Positions 1-12,133 of a DNA stretch of 64,000 bases are shown in pieces; within the stretch, counting starts at the first letter, position 1, and each line of letters opens with the position of its first letter. The stretch covers positions 34,755,001 to 34,819,000 of the forward strand of contig NC_134013.1 of assembly GCF_040712315.1 (NCBI RefSeq), given 5' to 3'. Source of the DNA: Castanea sativa. Its lineage: Eukaryota > Streptophyta > Magnoliopsida > Fagales > Fagaceae. The notes below the pieces were generated by a model that saw only the letters and a program-made list of their open reading frames with translations, was not told where the DNA came from and searched no databases. Position numbers and translations under genes: made by a program.

Positions 1-51
1 AGCCCCTTTTATTTTTTTTTTGAGAAATCCATCCCGTTGGGGAAAATATAT

Positions 52-429
52 TCAATAGGGAAAATCTCTGGTTAAAATAGACAAAACATTTGGAAGAATA
101 TCTTCCATCCAAATACGTAAAGGAAAAGACATTTTAGCCTCCCTAGCTAAAGCATGGGCTATAGTATTACCCTGCCACCTTACATGAGAGATAGAATAGG
201 TTTGAAACAAACCAACTATAGACCTAAAGTCTTTCACCAAGTGCCCAACAAAAGCATTTGAGCTGGCCCCATCCCTTAAGCTTCTCACTACCCCCTCGGC
301 ATCCCTTTCAAACCAAACATTCTTGAAGCTCAGTTCTCTAGCAAAGATGGCAACTCTCCTTGCAGCCAACATCTCAAGCACTTCCATTGAAGATGGCATC
401 GCTATTTTTTCTGACAACAAAGCCATCAC
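52..429 (-). pseudogene. LINE-A ORF2 C-terminus: plant-type RNase H domain
   Basis: An open stretch of 125 codons matching the RVT_3/RNase H module that ends plant L1 ORF2 proteins. The helix starting LEMLAARR and the late motif HVRWQGNTIAHALA are characteristic, the His lying in the region of the catalytic C-terminal strand. The N-terminal strand with the first catalytic Asp is absent: upstream sequence changes at 433-440 into an LTR-retrotransposon end. The domain normally removes RNA from the RNA:DNA hybrid during target-primed reverse transcription. It ends about 30 bp before the poly(A)-equivalent T run. It is a fragment and the ATG at its beginning is an internal Met. Confidence 0.85.
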
Positions 430-440
430 TTTCTTGTTGT

Positions 441-1960
441 GAAATTTTAAAATACTCGCAAGTGTACGAACCGTACCGAAGTATAGTTTGACAAGAACGA
501 GGTCGAACCCACAGGGACTTGAATGAACATAAGAAAATTAATTAAATCTTAACCAAATTAATCCTAATCTAGTTTAATAAAAATTGGTTGTTTTGAAATT
601 AAATAAACTAAGAAAATAATAAAATTAAGCAAATAGTTAAACTAAGCAAAAGATATAAAGTAATAAAAAGATGTAAATAATTAAGGGAAAGGAATTAAGG
701 TTTTGGAATCCGCCTTGTAAGTCATATCAGCATATATTTATGATCATTAATTTTTCCCAACTCACTACATAATAATCTAGAAATCAATCTTGCTATCATG
801 AAAAATATTCTCATTAAAATCCTTATTTTAAAAATCAAAAGCATGTTCTTCTTCACTTCTTAAGTATAAAATCAAATCATCAATTGTATCTATAGCCAAA
901 CAAATCACAAGATATATCTAATTCTAAAAATCAAATCATAAATTGTATCCATTGACAGATAAATCACAAGCGATATCCAATTTTATAATCAAGAATTAAT
1001 AAACCAAGTATTCAATTAATTAAGACAAATCCTAAATCATGAGAAAAATATGATTGAACTCATATCTAGAATCTCATCTTAGTCAATTGATATGAAGTAA
1101 GAACAATTTAAATCATTAAAGAACAACTATTGTGGGAAAAATCAAATCACATAAATATTACTAATAATCTTTAACAAGGTTTCATCCTCAACTCTAATTA
1201 TAAATTTAGCTACTCATAATAATTAAAATAAAACACAAGAATAATATACTAAACATTAAACTAGACAAATAAAATAAAACTAATTGTTATGGAAGAAAAC
1301 CAAAGAAGTAGCCGCACTCTCTATGTTCAGCCATCAGCCCTAGCACTGGCCTCCTTGAATTTTGCCCTAAAGAGCCTTTAAATAGGTCAAAGAATTCTAT
1401 TACAAGTTGAATTCTCGTTTGGGAAAAATCCCAGATTTTTAGGTTTCACTTAACCGACGATTTTGGCCCATTTAAATTCAGAATTCGGACTTTTGGTAAA
1501 ACTTCAAAGTTGTAGCCCTTTAAGTTAAATTTCCAGCCCAACTTGAATCATCTCAATTGGACATCTAAGCCGAAAGTTATGCCAAAAATAATAACTGATG
1601 TGCAGGTTGGAATCCTAATCCTAATCCGAATTGAACTTGGATTTGATGCAAATTTCGTTTGATTTCTTGCTCCAATTGGACTTAAATTTAATTGAGTTGG
1701 TCTTCTTTAACTTCATCATTGCCCTTGCAAAAGTAAAATCCATTAGTTTTCTTCTTTGCACAAATCCACTTATTTAATTCCATTCTCCTACAAAAGACAA
1801 ATTCACGCAATAAGATTCAATTAAGCACAAAATTGATTATTCACCATTATTCCAAAACCAAATACAAAATGCATGAATTACGTCAAAATAAGTATGATAA
1901 TGCTTTCTAACAATGATATAAATATGCAAAATTAAGTTATTATCAATGCACATCAAATAC
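441..1960 (-). repeat. Probable 3' LTR of the Athila-like fragment
   Basis: The stretch starts just downstream (minus strand) of a polypurine-like tract at about 1965-1975 and ends at a TTTCA junction near 440. The inner end carries a sequence around 480-530 typical of plant gypsy LTR ends (minus strand GTCCCTGTGGGTTCGACCTC). A TATA-like CTATTTAAAGG on the minus strand near 1375 could be the LTR promoter. No partner LTR exists in the window, so the boundaries are inferred. Confidence 0.55.
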
Positions 1961-1979
1961 CCCCAAACTTACATTTTGC

Positions 1980-3870
1980 TAGTCCTCAAGCAAAACAGAT
2001 AAAGAGTAAAACAAAACAAAGAAAAAAAAATCCTAACTAATCCACTTTCGCTGGAATTTTTGTTTGCATTTAGCATATGCAACAAGCCTTTAAACCCCTA
2101 GCTTACACTAGTGGATGAGTTGTAGTCTCGTGAGGGTTTGCAGGGAATATACCCACAAAATTCTGAGGAAAAAAAATCAAAACAAAAAAAATCAAACAAA
2201 TTTTTTTTTTCAATTGCCTTTTTCAAAGAGGATTAGTTCAAGTTCAAAAACACTACAAATGCTAAAGAAATTTCTCTTGCCATCAAAACTCAATGTGAGT
2301 GAAAAGAGGTAGCCAACCCAAACATACTCTTAGTTTTAGAACAAACTTGACTCTAATCTCTATTTGAAAGTATGCTTCAACTCAAATCTTTCCGGTGTTA
2401 TCACTCAACAATTAAAATCACTCTGAAATGGGGTGTAACACTCTCAACAATATATGTGAGCGGAATAATATAAGCAAATTCAAATACCTCACATATAAAT
2501 CACATGAAAAATGCTTAATCAAGAAAGAATAAGTAGTCTCATGAAAGGATGCCAAAAATATTTATACTAGACATTTTTCTTCTCAGTTATATCAATATCT
2601 GAACTACACAATCTTCAAGATCAAATAAGGATTTTATTAGGACATAATGTAGGGAAAAAGCAAAGGGAATGAAATAAAAATGGGTGAAGGTAAATAATAA
2701 GAAGTGTTTTCAAGATTTGTCGGAATGTCAACTCTTTTTGGAATTTCCATTCAACAATTTTTTTTTTCACCTCTTCTTCTTCAAAGCAGTACTCCTTCCT
2801 TCCATTTCACTTCTCAAAATTTGATGAGAGCCTTTTTTATTTTCTTCTTTTTGACACTTTTCCTCTTCTTCTTTTTTTTTTCAATTTTTTTTCTTGAATT
2901 CTTTTTTTTTCTTTAACTTTTTTTTTTCTTCTTCTTTGAATTCTCACACAAACCACCACATTGAAATATACTGATCAAATTCCATCTTGAAACACTATGA
3001 ATAAGGGCTTTAAGAAAGAAAGGCTAATTAAAAGGCTCAACGGGGTGACTAGCGATAATGTATCAAGAAAGAAAAAGAAAAACACATATATGGCTCAAAG
3101 TAAACAAAAATGGCCTAATCCCATCTCTCAAAGACTAGTATAGTCCATTCAACATCAATGACTTCAAAAGATTCAAGTGTGGCATAAAATTAGATTTTTT
3201 TTTCTTGGCCAAAAGAAAGAACTATGAGACTACAACAAGGGAAACATGTTATGCACTTCCAAATGAACTTTAAGATTAGAAACAATAAATAGCCCTCAAA
3301 AAATAATGATTGGCTCAAAACTCACAAGGGTTACAGTCTCCACATTGTTATCATCAAGATTTTCTAATCATTTTTATCCTTCAACAACAAGTTGTGTTTG
3401 AGTGGCTATGTGCATGTGCAATGAATTGAGCATGAAAGCACTGAAATTATTTAAGCAGGAGTAGTATAACAAACTCAAAACATAGACCTCAAGCTAGGCA
3501 AAAGATTTTTTTTTTAACACAACTAAAAAAAAAAAAAAAAAACAAAAGATAGAAATCTATATACATCCCCCCCAAACCTAAACCAAACATTGTCCTCAAT
3601 GTTAAAAATGATACTTTCAAATATTTGTCTTGAATGAAAAGAGAGCAAAAAAATTAATATGCAACATGAGAACCAAGTAGAAACAAGTAAGGTAAGGAGA
3701 AGGAGGAGACGTACCTTGATCGAGCTGATTGTTATAAATTATAATTTTTGTCAAATATCAGCTAGAACAAAAGAGAATAAAATTAAACAAAAAAATAAAC
3801 ACAAATATTAATCTAAAAATAGAAAATAAACAAGAAAAAGATTTTTTTTTTTTTTTTTGCAAAAAGATTT
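1980..3870 (-). other. Non-coding 3' region of the Athila-like fragment
   Basis: AT-rich sequence between the coding part and the 3' LTR of the gypsy fragment. It contains poly(A)/poly(T) runs (for example 2870-2940, 3505-3545, 3841-3858) and, near 3566-3605, a G-rich tract on the minus strand. No convincing coding region on either strand; the short open frames here are low-complexity Phe-rich or Lys-rich. Confidence 0.5.
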
Positions 3871-3877
3871 AACACAA

Positions 3878-4675
3878 CTAGAGATCAATCCTGATAAACA
3901 GGACCATCCAAACCTTAACAACACCATGGAGATAAATAATGCATATTATGAATGGATTAGTCCAATGAGACTGTAACTTACCTGGATCAAAAACATGTTG
4001 GGAAGCTTTTGCAGTGTCTTCCAAGTGAATTCTTTGCATAACCATAGAAGAACTAATACTCTTAATATCAGCAATTTTCCAACTTATAGCTTCCTTGTGT
4101 TCTTGAGGTATACTTATCAAGTGGTGTTCCCAAAAGTTATCCAACTTTGGTGGTTCTACAATAGATGGGAGTGGGGATGAAGAAAGTGGAAAAGGGACCA
4201 CTTTTGGCTGCCAGTTATTAGTACTTAAGAGAGGAACAGAATCCAACAATGCATTGACTTCCTCAATTGATTTTTCAATATCCGAATTGCAATAAAAAAG
4301 GGTTAAGCAATCCTTTAGGGGATCCTCACAGCTTGATTGTATAAGATTATCATGGACTAGGTTCCCAATCATGTTAACCTCACATATATTCTCATTATCT
4401 AGTACTTGCTTACTTGTGTCAAAGATATTAAGCTCAACAGTCATATTTCCAAAAGAAATTTTCATCACACCACTTCGACAATTGATCATAGCATTGGATG
4501 TGGCTAAGAAAGGGTGACCCAAAATGACATGGATTTGTGTATTGGCATTTAGAGCAGGCTCAGTGTCTAACACAATAAAATCAACAGGAAAATAGAATGC
4601 ATCCACCTTAATCAGCACATCCTTAACAATATCTCTAGGGATTTTCACAGACCTATCAGCTAATTGAAGTATCAT
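3878..4675 (-). pseudogene. Gypsy protease C-terminal part fused to an integrase-end remnant
   Basis: Continues the retropepsin region one frame away from the preceding piece. The first residues (ILQLADRSVKIPR) and the later FYFPVDFIVLDTEP and ILGHPFLATSNAMI are the conserved flap and C-terminal parts of Athila-type gag-linked aspartic proteases. After an unconserved linker the reading frame ends in FDPGKLQSHWTNPF, which resembles the region after the integrase catalytic core. The direct joining of the two means several kilobases of pol are lost. Not functional. Confidence 0.75.
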
Positions 4676-4704
4676 GGTTGTTGGTTTTAACTCCCTAAAC
4701 CTAG

Positions 4705-4983
4705 CTATAAATAAACTGAATATGGCATTAAGTTCACACTTGCCCCCAAATTGAGCAAAGCTCGCTCAATGAGGCGATCCCCAATCTTGCAGGAAATTGT
4801 AGGAGATCCTGGGTCCTTACATTTCACTGGATATTTATTCTGAATAATTGAACTGACTTGCTTTGTCAAAAATGCCTTTTTAGGGACATTTGTCTTTCTC
4901 TTCATTGTCACAAGATCTTTTAGAAACTTGGCATTAGCAGGAACTTGCTGAATTGCATCAAGAAATGAAATGTTTATTTGCAC
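4705..4983 (-). pseudogene. Gypsy gag-protease piece with mutated active site
   Basis: 92 codons covering the end of gag and the protease active site. FLDAIQQVPANAKFLKDL is a conserved gag-tail signature in Athila-like elements. The active-site motif that should read DLGAS or similar reads NLGASVNLMPYSVYL, so the catalytic Asp is Asn. A frameshift directly after this motif separates it from the rest of the protease. Upstream, the same frame continues through 5000-5340 with stops. Confidence 0.8.
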
Positions 4984-5346
4984 TTGCTTAAAAACCTCTA
5001 AAATGTCTCCAAATTGTGAACTTTTTTTAGGACTGATTAACCTTTGAGGAAATGGAGCTTTAGGAACAAACCTCTTATCAAGGGGGGAACTAAGATCCTA
5101 AATTGGAATGGAGGGTGGGTTGTCCTTCTTTTCTCCATGATCATCATGTGAACTATGAGTACCTTTTTCCTTTAACACAATATTTTCATCATCCTCCACT
5201 TTTAGCATTTTCACTTGATTATCAACTTGCTTACCAGACCTAAGGGTAGTAATAGACTGAACATGTTCTTGTCCATGAGTAAAACTAGAAGAACCATTGA
5301 TGGCATACTGTCCTTTTTGGTTAGGTATAGGTTGACTAGGAAACTT

Positions 5347-5595
5347 TCATTTTTCCCTCTCTCCAACTTGGGTTGCTAACTGGCCAACTTGATTTTCCAA
5401 CTTTGAAATAGCTTGAGTATTCAAATGGGTGGAACTTTTCATCTCTTGAATGGCTTGACTAGTTGATTGCATGAAAGTTTTGAGAGACTCCTCCAATGAT
5501 GATTGTTCTCTTGGTGGTGCTACAAACTGAGGAGGTGATTGAGGAATGGGAGGATATGCTTGAGTAGGTGGACGAAATTGACTTTGTTGATGCAC
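5347..5595 (-). pseudogene. Gypsy gag fragment (Pro/Gln-rich and coiled-coil part)
   Basis: 82 codons rich in Pro and Gln, then a heptad-like stretch (SKLENQVGQLATQVGE) commonly seen in gag of Athila-like elements just before the protease linker. The fragment begins exactly at the junction with LINE sequence, so gag N-terminus and 5' LTR are missing. Confidence 0.7.
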
Positions 5596-8500
5596 TTGTT
5601 GTTTTGTGACAAGGCTAATTTGAATATTTTGTGAACAGGGGTGCTTGTCTCCTTACATTGGAGTTTGTTTCTACATTGCCATATTGCCTAGGCAACCGTG
5701 GCGAAATTTGCCAACTCTCCAGTCTCGACATGAACGAAGCTGACTAGGTCCCACATGGTGTCTATCCTAGGAAAATTTACCCTTGATGCTGCAAAAGGAG
5801 CTTCCCAAACCGAGTGGATACATTCACAGCCCCACACAACGTGAAACTCATCCTCTTCTCCCTTCAAACACTGTTCACAGTTGTATTATTCACAATCTTT
5901 CTTTTATGAAGCCCCACTTTTGTTGGTAAAGCATTTGAGCAAGCCTGCCAAAGGAAGACCTTAATCTTATTTGGCACTTTTGTATGCCAAATGTGCTTCC
6001 AAAAGAGTTTTACGCCCTCATCTGTAGACCTCGATGGCCCACCATTTGTCTCGACTTCACACAGTAGTTGATACCCAGATTTCACAGAGTAGAGCCCAAT
6101 TCTACATTTTGGCCAAGACACACAATCCTCTTGATTTGTGACACAAATGGGAATCCCTTTAATCCGTTGGGCTTCAAAAGGAAGGAAGATGGAATCCACC
6201 AATTGAGTGTTCCAGCCAGCACCATTCGGGTTCAACAACCTACTCACTGTCCACTCAACTAAGATGGAATTTGGAGGCGAAATAACCTTGGTTGGTACCT
6301 CCTCATGCAGCCATCTATCCTTAAATATCTTTATTTATTTTCCATCTCCTACCCTCCACAACAATCCCGATTTGACAAGATTCTTTGCTTTTACAATGCT
6401 TTGCCAAGCATAGGACCCCACAGAAGGTTTGGCATCCAAAATCGAGCCATTTGGAAAGTACTTGGCTTGAAAAACCTTATAAAACAAAGATGTGCGGTCA
6501 GTTAGTAATCTCCACAAGTGTTTTGCTAACATAGCCTCATTGAACTTCACCAAGTCCTTGAAACCCATTCCCCCCAAAACCTTTGGTTTACACAAGGTCT
6601 CCCAATTCTTCCAATGGATTTTACGTTGATCTCCTTGTTGCCCCACCAAAACTTCCTAATCAAGCTCTCAATATCTTGTATGAGCCCCGTTGGGAGTTTG
6701 AAGCAACTCATTGCAAAAGTGGGAATTGCTTGGATCACAGCCTTAAGCAAAACTTCCTTACCCGCCTGAGATAGGAGCTTCTCTTTCCACCCTTGGAGTT
6801 TACCCACACTTTTTCTTTAATGTAATTGAGGCTCTCTTTCTTTCTTTGCCCCACCACGGCTGGCAAGCCAAGGTATTTCTCATACTCCCTAACCTCACTC
6901 ACTCCCAAAAAGTCCACCAACTCCACCCTTCGTTCCTCCATAATAGCCTTGCTAAAAAATACCGTGATTTTTTCTCTATTCAGCTTTTGCCCCGATGCTA
7001 GCTCATATAATTATAGAATATGGAGGATTACTTCCAAATCTCCCTTTGTTGCTCGGCGAAAGAGTAGGGTGTCATCGGCAAAGAATAAGTGGCTGATTTT
7101 TGGGCCATCTCGGCACAAGGAAAAGCCTCTAATTGCCCCGGAGTTAGCTGCATACTGTAGTTGTTGATTCAGAGCTTCGGAACATACCAAGAAGAGATAT
7201 GGATATAAATGATCGCCCTGTCTAATCCCCTTTGTCGGCCATATTTACCCTTTCAGCACCCCATTGACCAATACTTGATAAGAGGCTAAACCTATGCAAG
7301 ACATAATCAAGTCCACCCACCGACTACAAAAACCCATTTTTCACATAATTTGCTCCAAGAATCACCACTCAACTCTATCATACACCTTACTCATATCTAG
7401 CTTAAGAGCCAAGAACCCTCTATTTTTTGACTTCTGATTTTTCATATGGTGAAGTGTCTCAAAGGCTACAAGGATGTTATCCGAAATAGCCTTGTCAGAT
7501 TGGAAGGCACTCTGAGAATCTGAAATAATAAGGGGTAATAGACCCTTCATTCTGTTTATAACAACCTTAGACACAAGCTTATAAATAATGTTACATAGAG
7601 AAATAGGGTGAAATTCAGAGACTTTTAAAGGGCTTTTTACCTTTAGGATAAGGTTGATGAACGTACAGTTGATGGACGGGGGAATAACGCCTGTAGATAA
7701 ACAACTCAGCACTGCCTTAGTCACATCATCCCCAACCGTCTGCCAATAATGCTGAAAGAACAAAGGTGGAAGACCATCCGGCCCCGCTACTTTCAAAGGT
7801 TCCATTTGATTCAAAGCCACAACCACTTCTTCTCTTGTGAAATCAGCCAAAAGCTCTCCATTCATCTCATCACTGATTGAGCAGGGAATTTTATCAACAA
7901 TATCAACCATGATCGGGTTTGAAGAGGTGAAGAGTTGTTGGTAGTAGTCTACCAAGATACTAGATATGTCCTCTTCATCATTATACAACTACCCATTTGC
8001 ATCTTCCAAACTATTAATCTGATTCCTCCTAAACCTATGAGAGGCTCGGCTATGGAAATATCTTGTGTTGTTATCCCCTTCTTGCAACCACAAAGAGTGA
8101 GATCGTTGCTTCCACATTTGTTCCTCCCTCACTAGTAGTGTGGAGATTTCCTTTTTCAGCCTCAACACCCGTGCAATGTTTCCTCCTCTAATTGCTTCAG
8201 CTTCGGCTAGCCTAAGTAAGTTCTTCTTCTCCCTTAATTTTCAAGTCACATTCCCAAAAGCTACCTTGCTCCACCATTTCAAATTCCTACGGCACCTATT
8301 TACTTTTCCCTCTAATCTACTTATGGCACTACCCTGAAATCGTATGCCCACGCATTTTCCACCACTTCCCTACAACCCCTATCCTCCATCCACATTTGTT
8401 CAAACCTTCACAGTTTGTTACTCTTTTTTGGTATGCCTGCTAGGTAGATCATGATAGGCTTATGATTCGAGGTGCCATACTCTAGGTGGACCACCTTAGA

Positions 8501-9133
8501 TGCAGGGAACATATCCATCCACTCCACCGAACCCATTGCTCTATCCAACCTTTCCCACACCGTATGGCCTTCCCTGTGCCCATCACACCATGTAAACTTG
8601 TTACCATTGAACTCGAGATCTTGAAACTTACATTCATCTAGGACATCTTTAAAATCTTCCATCTACTTACTTGGCCTCAACCTTCCTTCGGATTTCTCAT
8701 GTACCCTAGCTATCTCATTAAAGTCACCAGCACAAAGCCAAGGCAACGCATATTTTGCATTCAATCTCCTTAATGTGGCCCAAGAGATATAGTGATTTCT
8801 TGTATCGGGTTCGCCATAAAAACCAGTGAACCGCCATTCATCCTTCTTTCCTTTATTTATAATAGCATCAATACGGTTTGGGGAGTAAGTATCAACTGAA
8901 CAATCTACCTCTTTTTTCCACATAACAGCCACCCCCCCACCTCTGCCCTCCCTTGAGAATTCCAACAAACCTTCAAACTTGAGCTTATCCCGAATGAAAA
9001 TTAGCCTAGCCTTATCAAGCCATGTTTCGGCTAAGAACACGACTGAGGAAACTTGAGCCCGAATAACATCTCTAAGCTCTTGCTCTGCATGGGGGTTCCC
9101 AAGCCCCCAATAGTTCCAACATAAGATATTCAT
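5595..9133 (-). pseudogene. LINE-A ORF2: endonuclease, reverse transcriptase, zf-RVT (decayed)
   Basis: ORF2 starts at the ATG at 9133. The first block (9133-8663) is an AP-type endonuclease: NILCWN, the catalytic Glu in LAETWL, the GDFNE motif and, after an in-frame stop at about 8663, RLDRA and SNHKPI. The reverse transcriptase block begins near 7988 with GPDGLPPLFFQHYW and KLDMSKVYDRVEW; the catalytic FADD box lies on the minus strand at about 7085-7055. The zf-RVT-like block (6247-5864, continuing in frame past a stop-free stretch to about 5700) carries WHTKVPNKIKVFLWQ. Stops and shifts of frame at about 8663, 8408, 8000, 7360, 6735, 6547 and 6335 kill the gene. The enzyme would nick DNA and copy the LINE RNA. 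Confidence 0.88.
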
Positions 9134-10593
9134 TATTGTTGGCAGGGCTGTTTAGCAGCCTCCACCATTGTTGGAAGAGAATCATGATCATAGAAGGAAA
9201 CCGCTCTCTTTTTGCTTGGTAACCCACTATCACCCTCCTCACTAGTTCTCTTCGCCCTTAACAGGCACATAAGTTCATCAGTGCTAGCCCTAATAATTTT
9301 CTTTCTTCTTGTTTTACCTTCCACCGTGGCTGTTTTGTCAAGTCTACCCAATATGTTTGTAATGTCTCCTAAAATAGTTTAAGTGACTGGGACACTTACC
9401 AGGTCATCGGCATTTACACGTGGCTGTCCACTTAGCTCCCTGCTCGAAAAGCTCCCAAGGTGCTGCCCAAAACTGCACTCGTTTCCATCCTCCCTCTTCT
9501 GGTCCAATCCTAACTTGTTTGGATACTCACAACTACGTGTTTCCCCTAATATTGTAACCATATCATTGTCTAGTTTTTGCATTTCATCCATATCAAACTT
9601 TTTCAATTCCCTGTCAATCTCCTCGATCCGCTCTTCAAAGTCTTTCTTGGATTCCAGGCTTTCTTACACTTTGCCCATCATGGCCACAGTCTCGGTAACT
9701 AAACACGCCACCTTGCCCTATCCTTCATCCCGAGTAGCCTCACCTACCTCAGATTGTGACTGCATCACCACTACTAGAGACTTCTTAGGGTCCAACACTA
9801 TCACCGGGATCAGAATTGGCCCTATTCTGACCACCGGTTGCCTCTCTTTTTTCTGTGCCTCGTAGTACCTCGGTACTTTGATCACCAGGCTTCTTCCTTT
9901 GGCAAATGGTGGAGCACAAATCTAGGGTCCATAAGTTTGCTCTTCCTTCTTTAACTGACCTTCACTTTCTATCCACATTTCGCAATCTCTGTCTCCATGG
10001 CTTAAGCACCCACACCAATAGCACAGGTTAAGTAATCTTTCATATTTGAAAGAAACCCAGCCTTGTTCCCCTTGGGAAGAAAAACGTCTCCCCCTGCACA
10101 GTGGTGTGTTTATATCTATGAGAACCCTGACCCTCATAAAGCTCCCTCCATCCATCTCATTTGCGTCATTCCCGCTGCAAACTGAGCCCACTACCTCACA
10201 CAAACCTTCCGCAACCTTACGATTCATATATCTCACTGGTACCTTACTAAATTTTAAAGCATTGACAGACACCTCTTTGTCGTACCATTGAAGTACCACT
10301 AGGTGTTTATCAAAGCTCCATGGCGCGTTGCTAAGGATTTTCTTTGCTTCTTCCTTATCGTCGAACACAAACAAAAGAACATGGTCTCCTACTCTTCTCA
10401 CCTTAAAGCCCTTCACTGACCGCCACAAAGGGCTAAAAGTTCTAATAACTGCCTCAATACTCAAAGCCCTCTTTGTGATGAATTTTGCAGCCAGGATAAA
10501 CTCAGTTGATGAGTTCTGTTTAGGGAGTTCAAGTTTTGCATCTTCCCTATCATTCAATGAGAGTTTCTACCAGTTCCCTGTCAAGTTGTCCAT
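9133..10593 (-). pseudogene. LINE-A ORF1: DUF4283-like protein with CCHC zinc knuckle (decayed)
   Basis: Likely original start is the ATG at 10593; an in-frame stop follows eight codons later. The main open block (10557-9922) holds the DUF4283-like RNA-binding region (WRSVKGFKVRRVGDHVLLF) and a zinc knuckle of CX2CX4HX4C form, CYWCGCLSHGDRDC. The same frame continues through 9606-9379 and 9351-9133 with stops at about 9920, 9665 and 9370. All pieces share one frame, so decay is mainly by point mutation. The protein would coat the LINE RNA. It ends in a TAA whose last A starts the ORF2 ATG. Confidence 0.85.
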
Positions 10594-10695
10594 TTCTAAG
10601 AAAGCGTAACAGCCTCCAAGTAACTATGGTTACCTGAGATACAAGGAAATCCTCACCCAAGTAACAGTAGTTCTACTGACTAAGGAAGCTTCTCT

Positions 10696-12119
10696 TGAAG
10701 GAAAAATTCTGGTTTTGCATCTCATGCAAAACCCACAGCGGAATCAACGAACAAGGATCTATTTCATTCATGATTGATAACGTGCACAATGTAAATTTCA
10801 GAATTTAAGAACAAGATAGCGTACCTTGGTGTGGAGAAATTCAAAATAAAGATTAGAAGCACTTGGGAACACTTTTAATCTTTACTCCAATTCCACTTTA
10901 CGCCCAAGATGTGTGGTCTCTCAATCAGTTCTTCAAAGGGAGAATGAAAGTGTGTCTCACACTCTCTCACACCGTTTCTTTTTCTTTTCTAAACTCTCTT
11001 TATAAAAAATCTGTATGTTTCTCCCTTTATAACTAACTGATTATCTAATTGGGCTGGCCTATTGGGCCTTTCCAATTGGGCTTTAGTGTGTGGCTTGGAG
11101 TGGGACCAAAAGGGACCAATAAGACACTAGCTCCAATGGGCCTTGGGCTTTTCCGTCAACTCTTGACAAGTCCAAAGTTACCATTAATAATATTTAATAC
11201 CACTATATAAATATAATTGCACTCTAGGCCTTATTAATAAATTATATCCCAAGACTTTATTATACACGTAACCCCTTCATAAAATATTCGTAGTAACACA
11301 AAGTCATAAATGTAAACTGCCACTTTGTAAATTACTACATCTTATCCTTGAGTACCCGGTTTAATTCTTTAAAGTTATTCATTATATATTTATGAAATCC
11401 AATTTCATAAATATATATAGTTTAGTAATTTCTTACTAAAGTGGTTAGGCCTAACTCTCTGAATAACTGAAACCATTAAACTTATCTCAAGGGAATATTT
11501 TATATCTCCATCAAGAGACTATGAATTCAATATTGAGAATACATGTTCCATCAACATTAAATGTGGCTGCCCAACATACTGAGGTTTTGACCGTCACTTC
11601 AGGTCTCACTCCTGATATATCAAAGCAACCTACACTTCATGATCAGGTCCATTATTCTCTCAGGATTAAGAGTTCATGCAAATAGAAGTCGTGAGATTTA
11701 TTATTCATTTGACAGTCGTTAGGAGAATAATAAATCTCACAGATGTCCAGTTCAATATGTTTTAACTCTTAAAACATATCAACATATCAACTAGAAGTTT
11801 CCACTTCCATGATCAAGACAAATCATCTTAGTTGACACGTTATAGTCTTCGTAGATGAAATGCCCAATTTCATCACCGACTACGAACTGCAAATTCTGAG
11901 TTTACAAAGAACTTGTGACTTACATCTTCTGTGACTTTTCACATAAATCACATACAATGCATCTCATGGACTATATGATAATGTCCCATATTCATGTTAC
12001 CATTATTTTAGATAATAATAAAATAACTTTATCAATCACAATATTAAGTCATACATCATGTCATACATAATGTCATACATAACATCATACAATAGGATTT
12101 AATGGCACTAATCCTAACA
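10696..12119 (-). repeat. 3' LTR of the copia element
   Basis: Bounded by TG and CA: the plus strand begins TGAAGGAAAAATTCTGG and ends CACTAATCCTAACA. It aligns along its whole length with 17671-19089. Differences include a changed stretch near 10858-10875 and short indels around 11050-11100. Confidence 0.93.
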
Positions 12120-12133
12120 ATCTCCCACTTGCC
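12120..12133 (-). other. Polypurine tract of the copia element
   Basis: On the minus strand this reads GGCAAGTGGGAGAT immediately before the LTR start TGTTAGG, the expected place for second-strand priming. Confidence 0.8.

Larger units (their letters stand above)
441..5594 (-). mobile_element. Athila-like Ty3/gypsy fragment (gag-protease, 3' region, 3' LTR), lacking its 5' LTR and most of pol
   Basis: Read on the minus strand it starts abruptly inside gag (5594), continues through protease (about 4983-4500), then jumps within one short stretch near 3990-3930 to a sequence resembling the end of integrase (FDPGKLQSHW). Reverse transcriptase, RNase H and the integrase core are missing. A long non-coding 3' region and an LTR of about 1.5 kb (441 to about 1960) follow. 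The purine-rich tracts at about 3570-3595 and 1955-1975 (GGGGG-rich on the minus strand) are of the kind that precedes the 3' LTR. Lineage assignment to Athila rests on the protease and gag wording and is tentative. Confidence 0.75.
1..10695 (-). mobile_element. Decayed L1-type LINE (LINE-A), interrupted by a gypsy fragment
   Basis: Non-LTR retrotransposon read on the minus strand. In order it shows ORF1 with a DUF4283-like domain and zinc knuckle (about 10593-9133), ORF2 with endonuclease (9133-8408), reverse transcriptase (7988 to about 6335), zf-RVT-like region (6247 to about 5700) and an RNase H tail (429-52), and a T run at 7-21 that is the poly(A) tail on the other strand. ORF1 and ORF2 hold several stops and frameshifts, so the copy cannot be active. 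Between zf-RVT and RNase H lies an Athila-like fragment (441-5594). The leader upstream of ORF1 is cut at 10695 by a copia element and may continue beyond 19089. No target duplication was identified. Confidence 0.9.

Noticed and set aside
2704..2916. Phe-rich membrane-like small protein
   Set aside because: Comes from T-rich low-complexity sequence in the gypsy 3' region, with no conserved motif.
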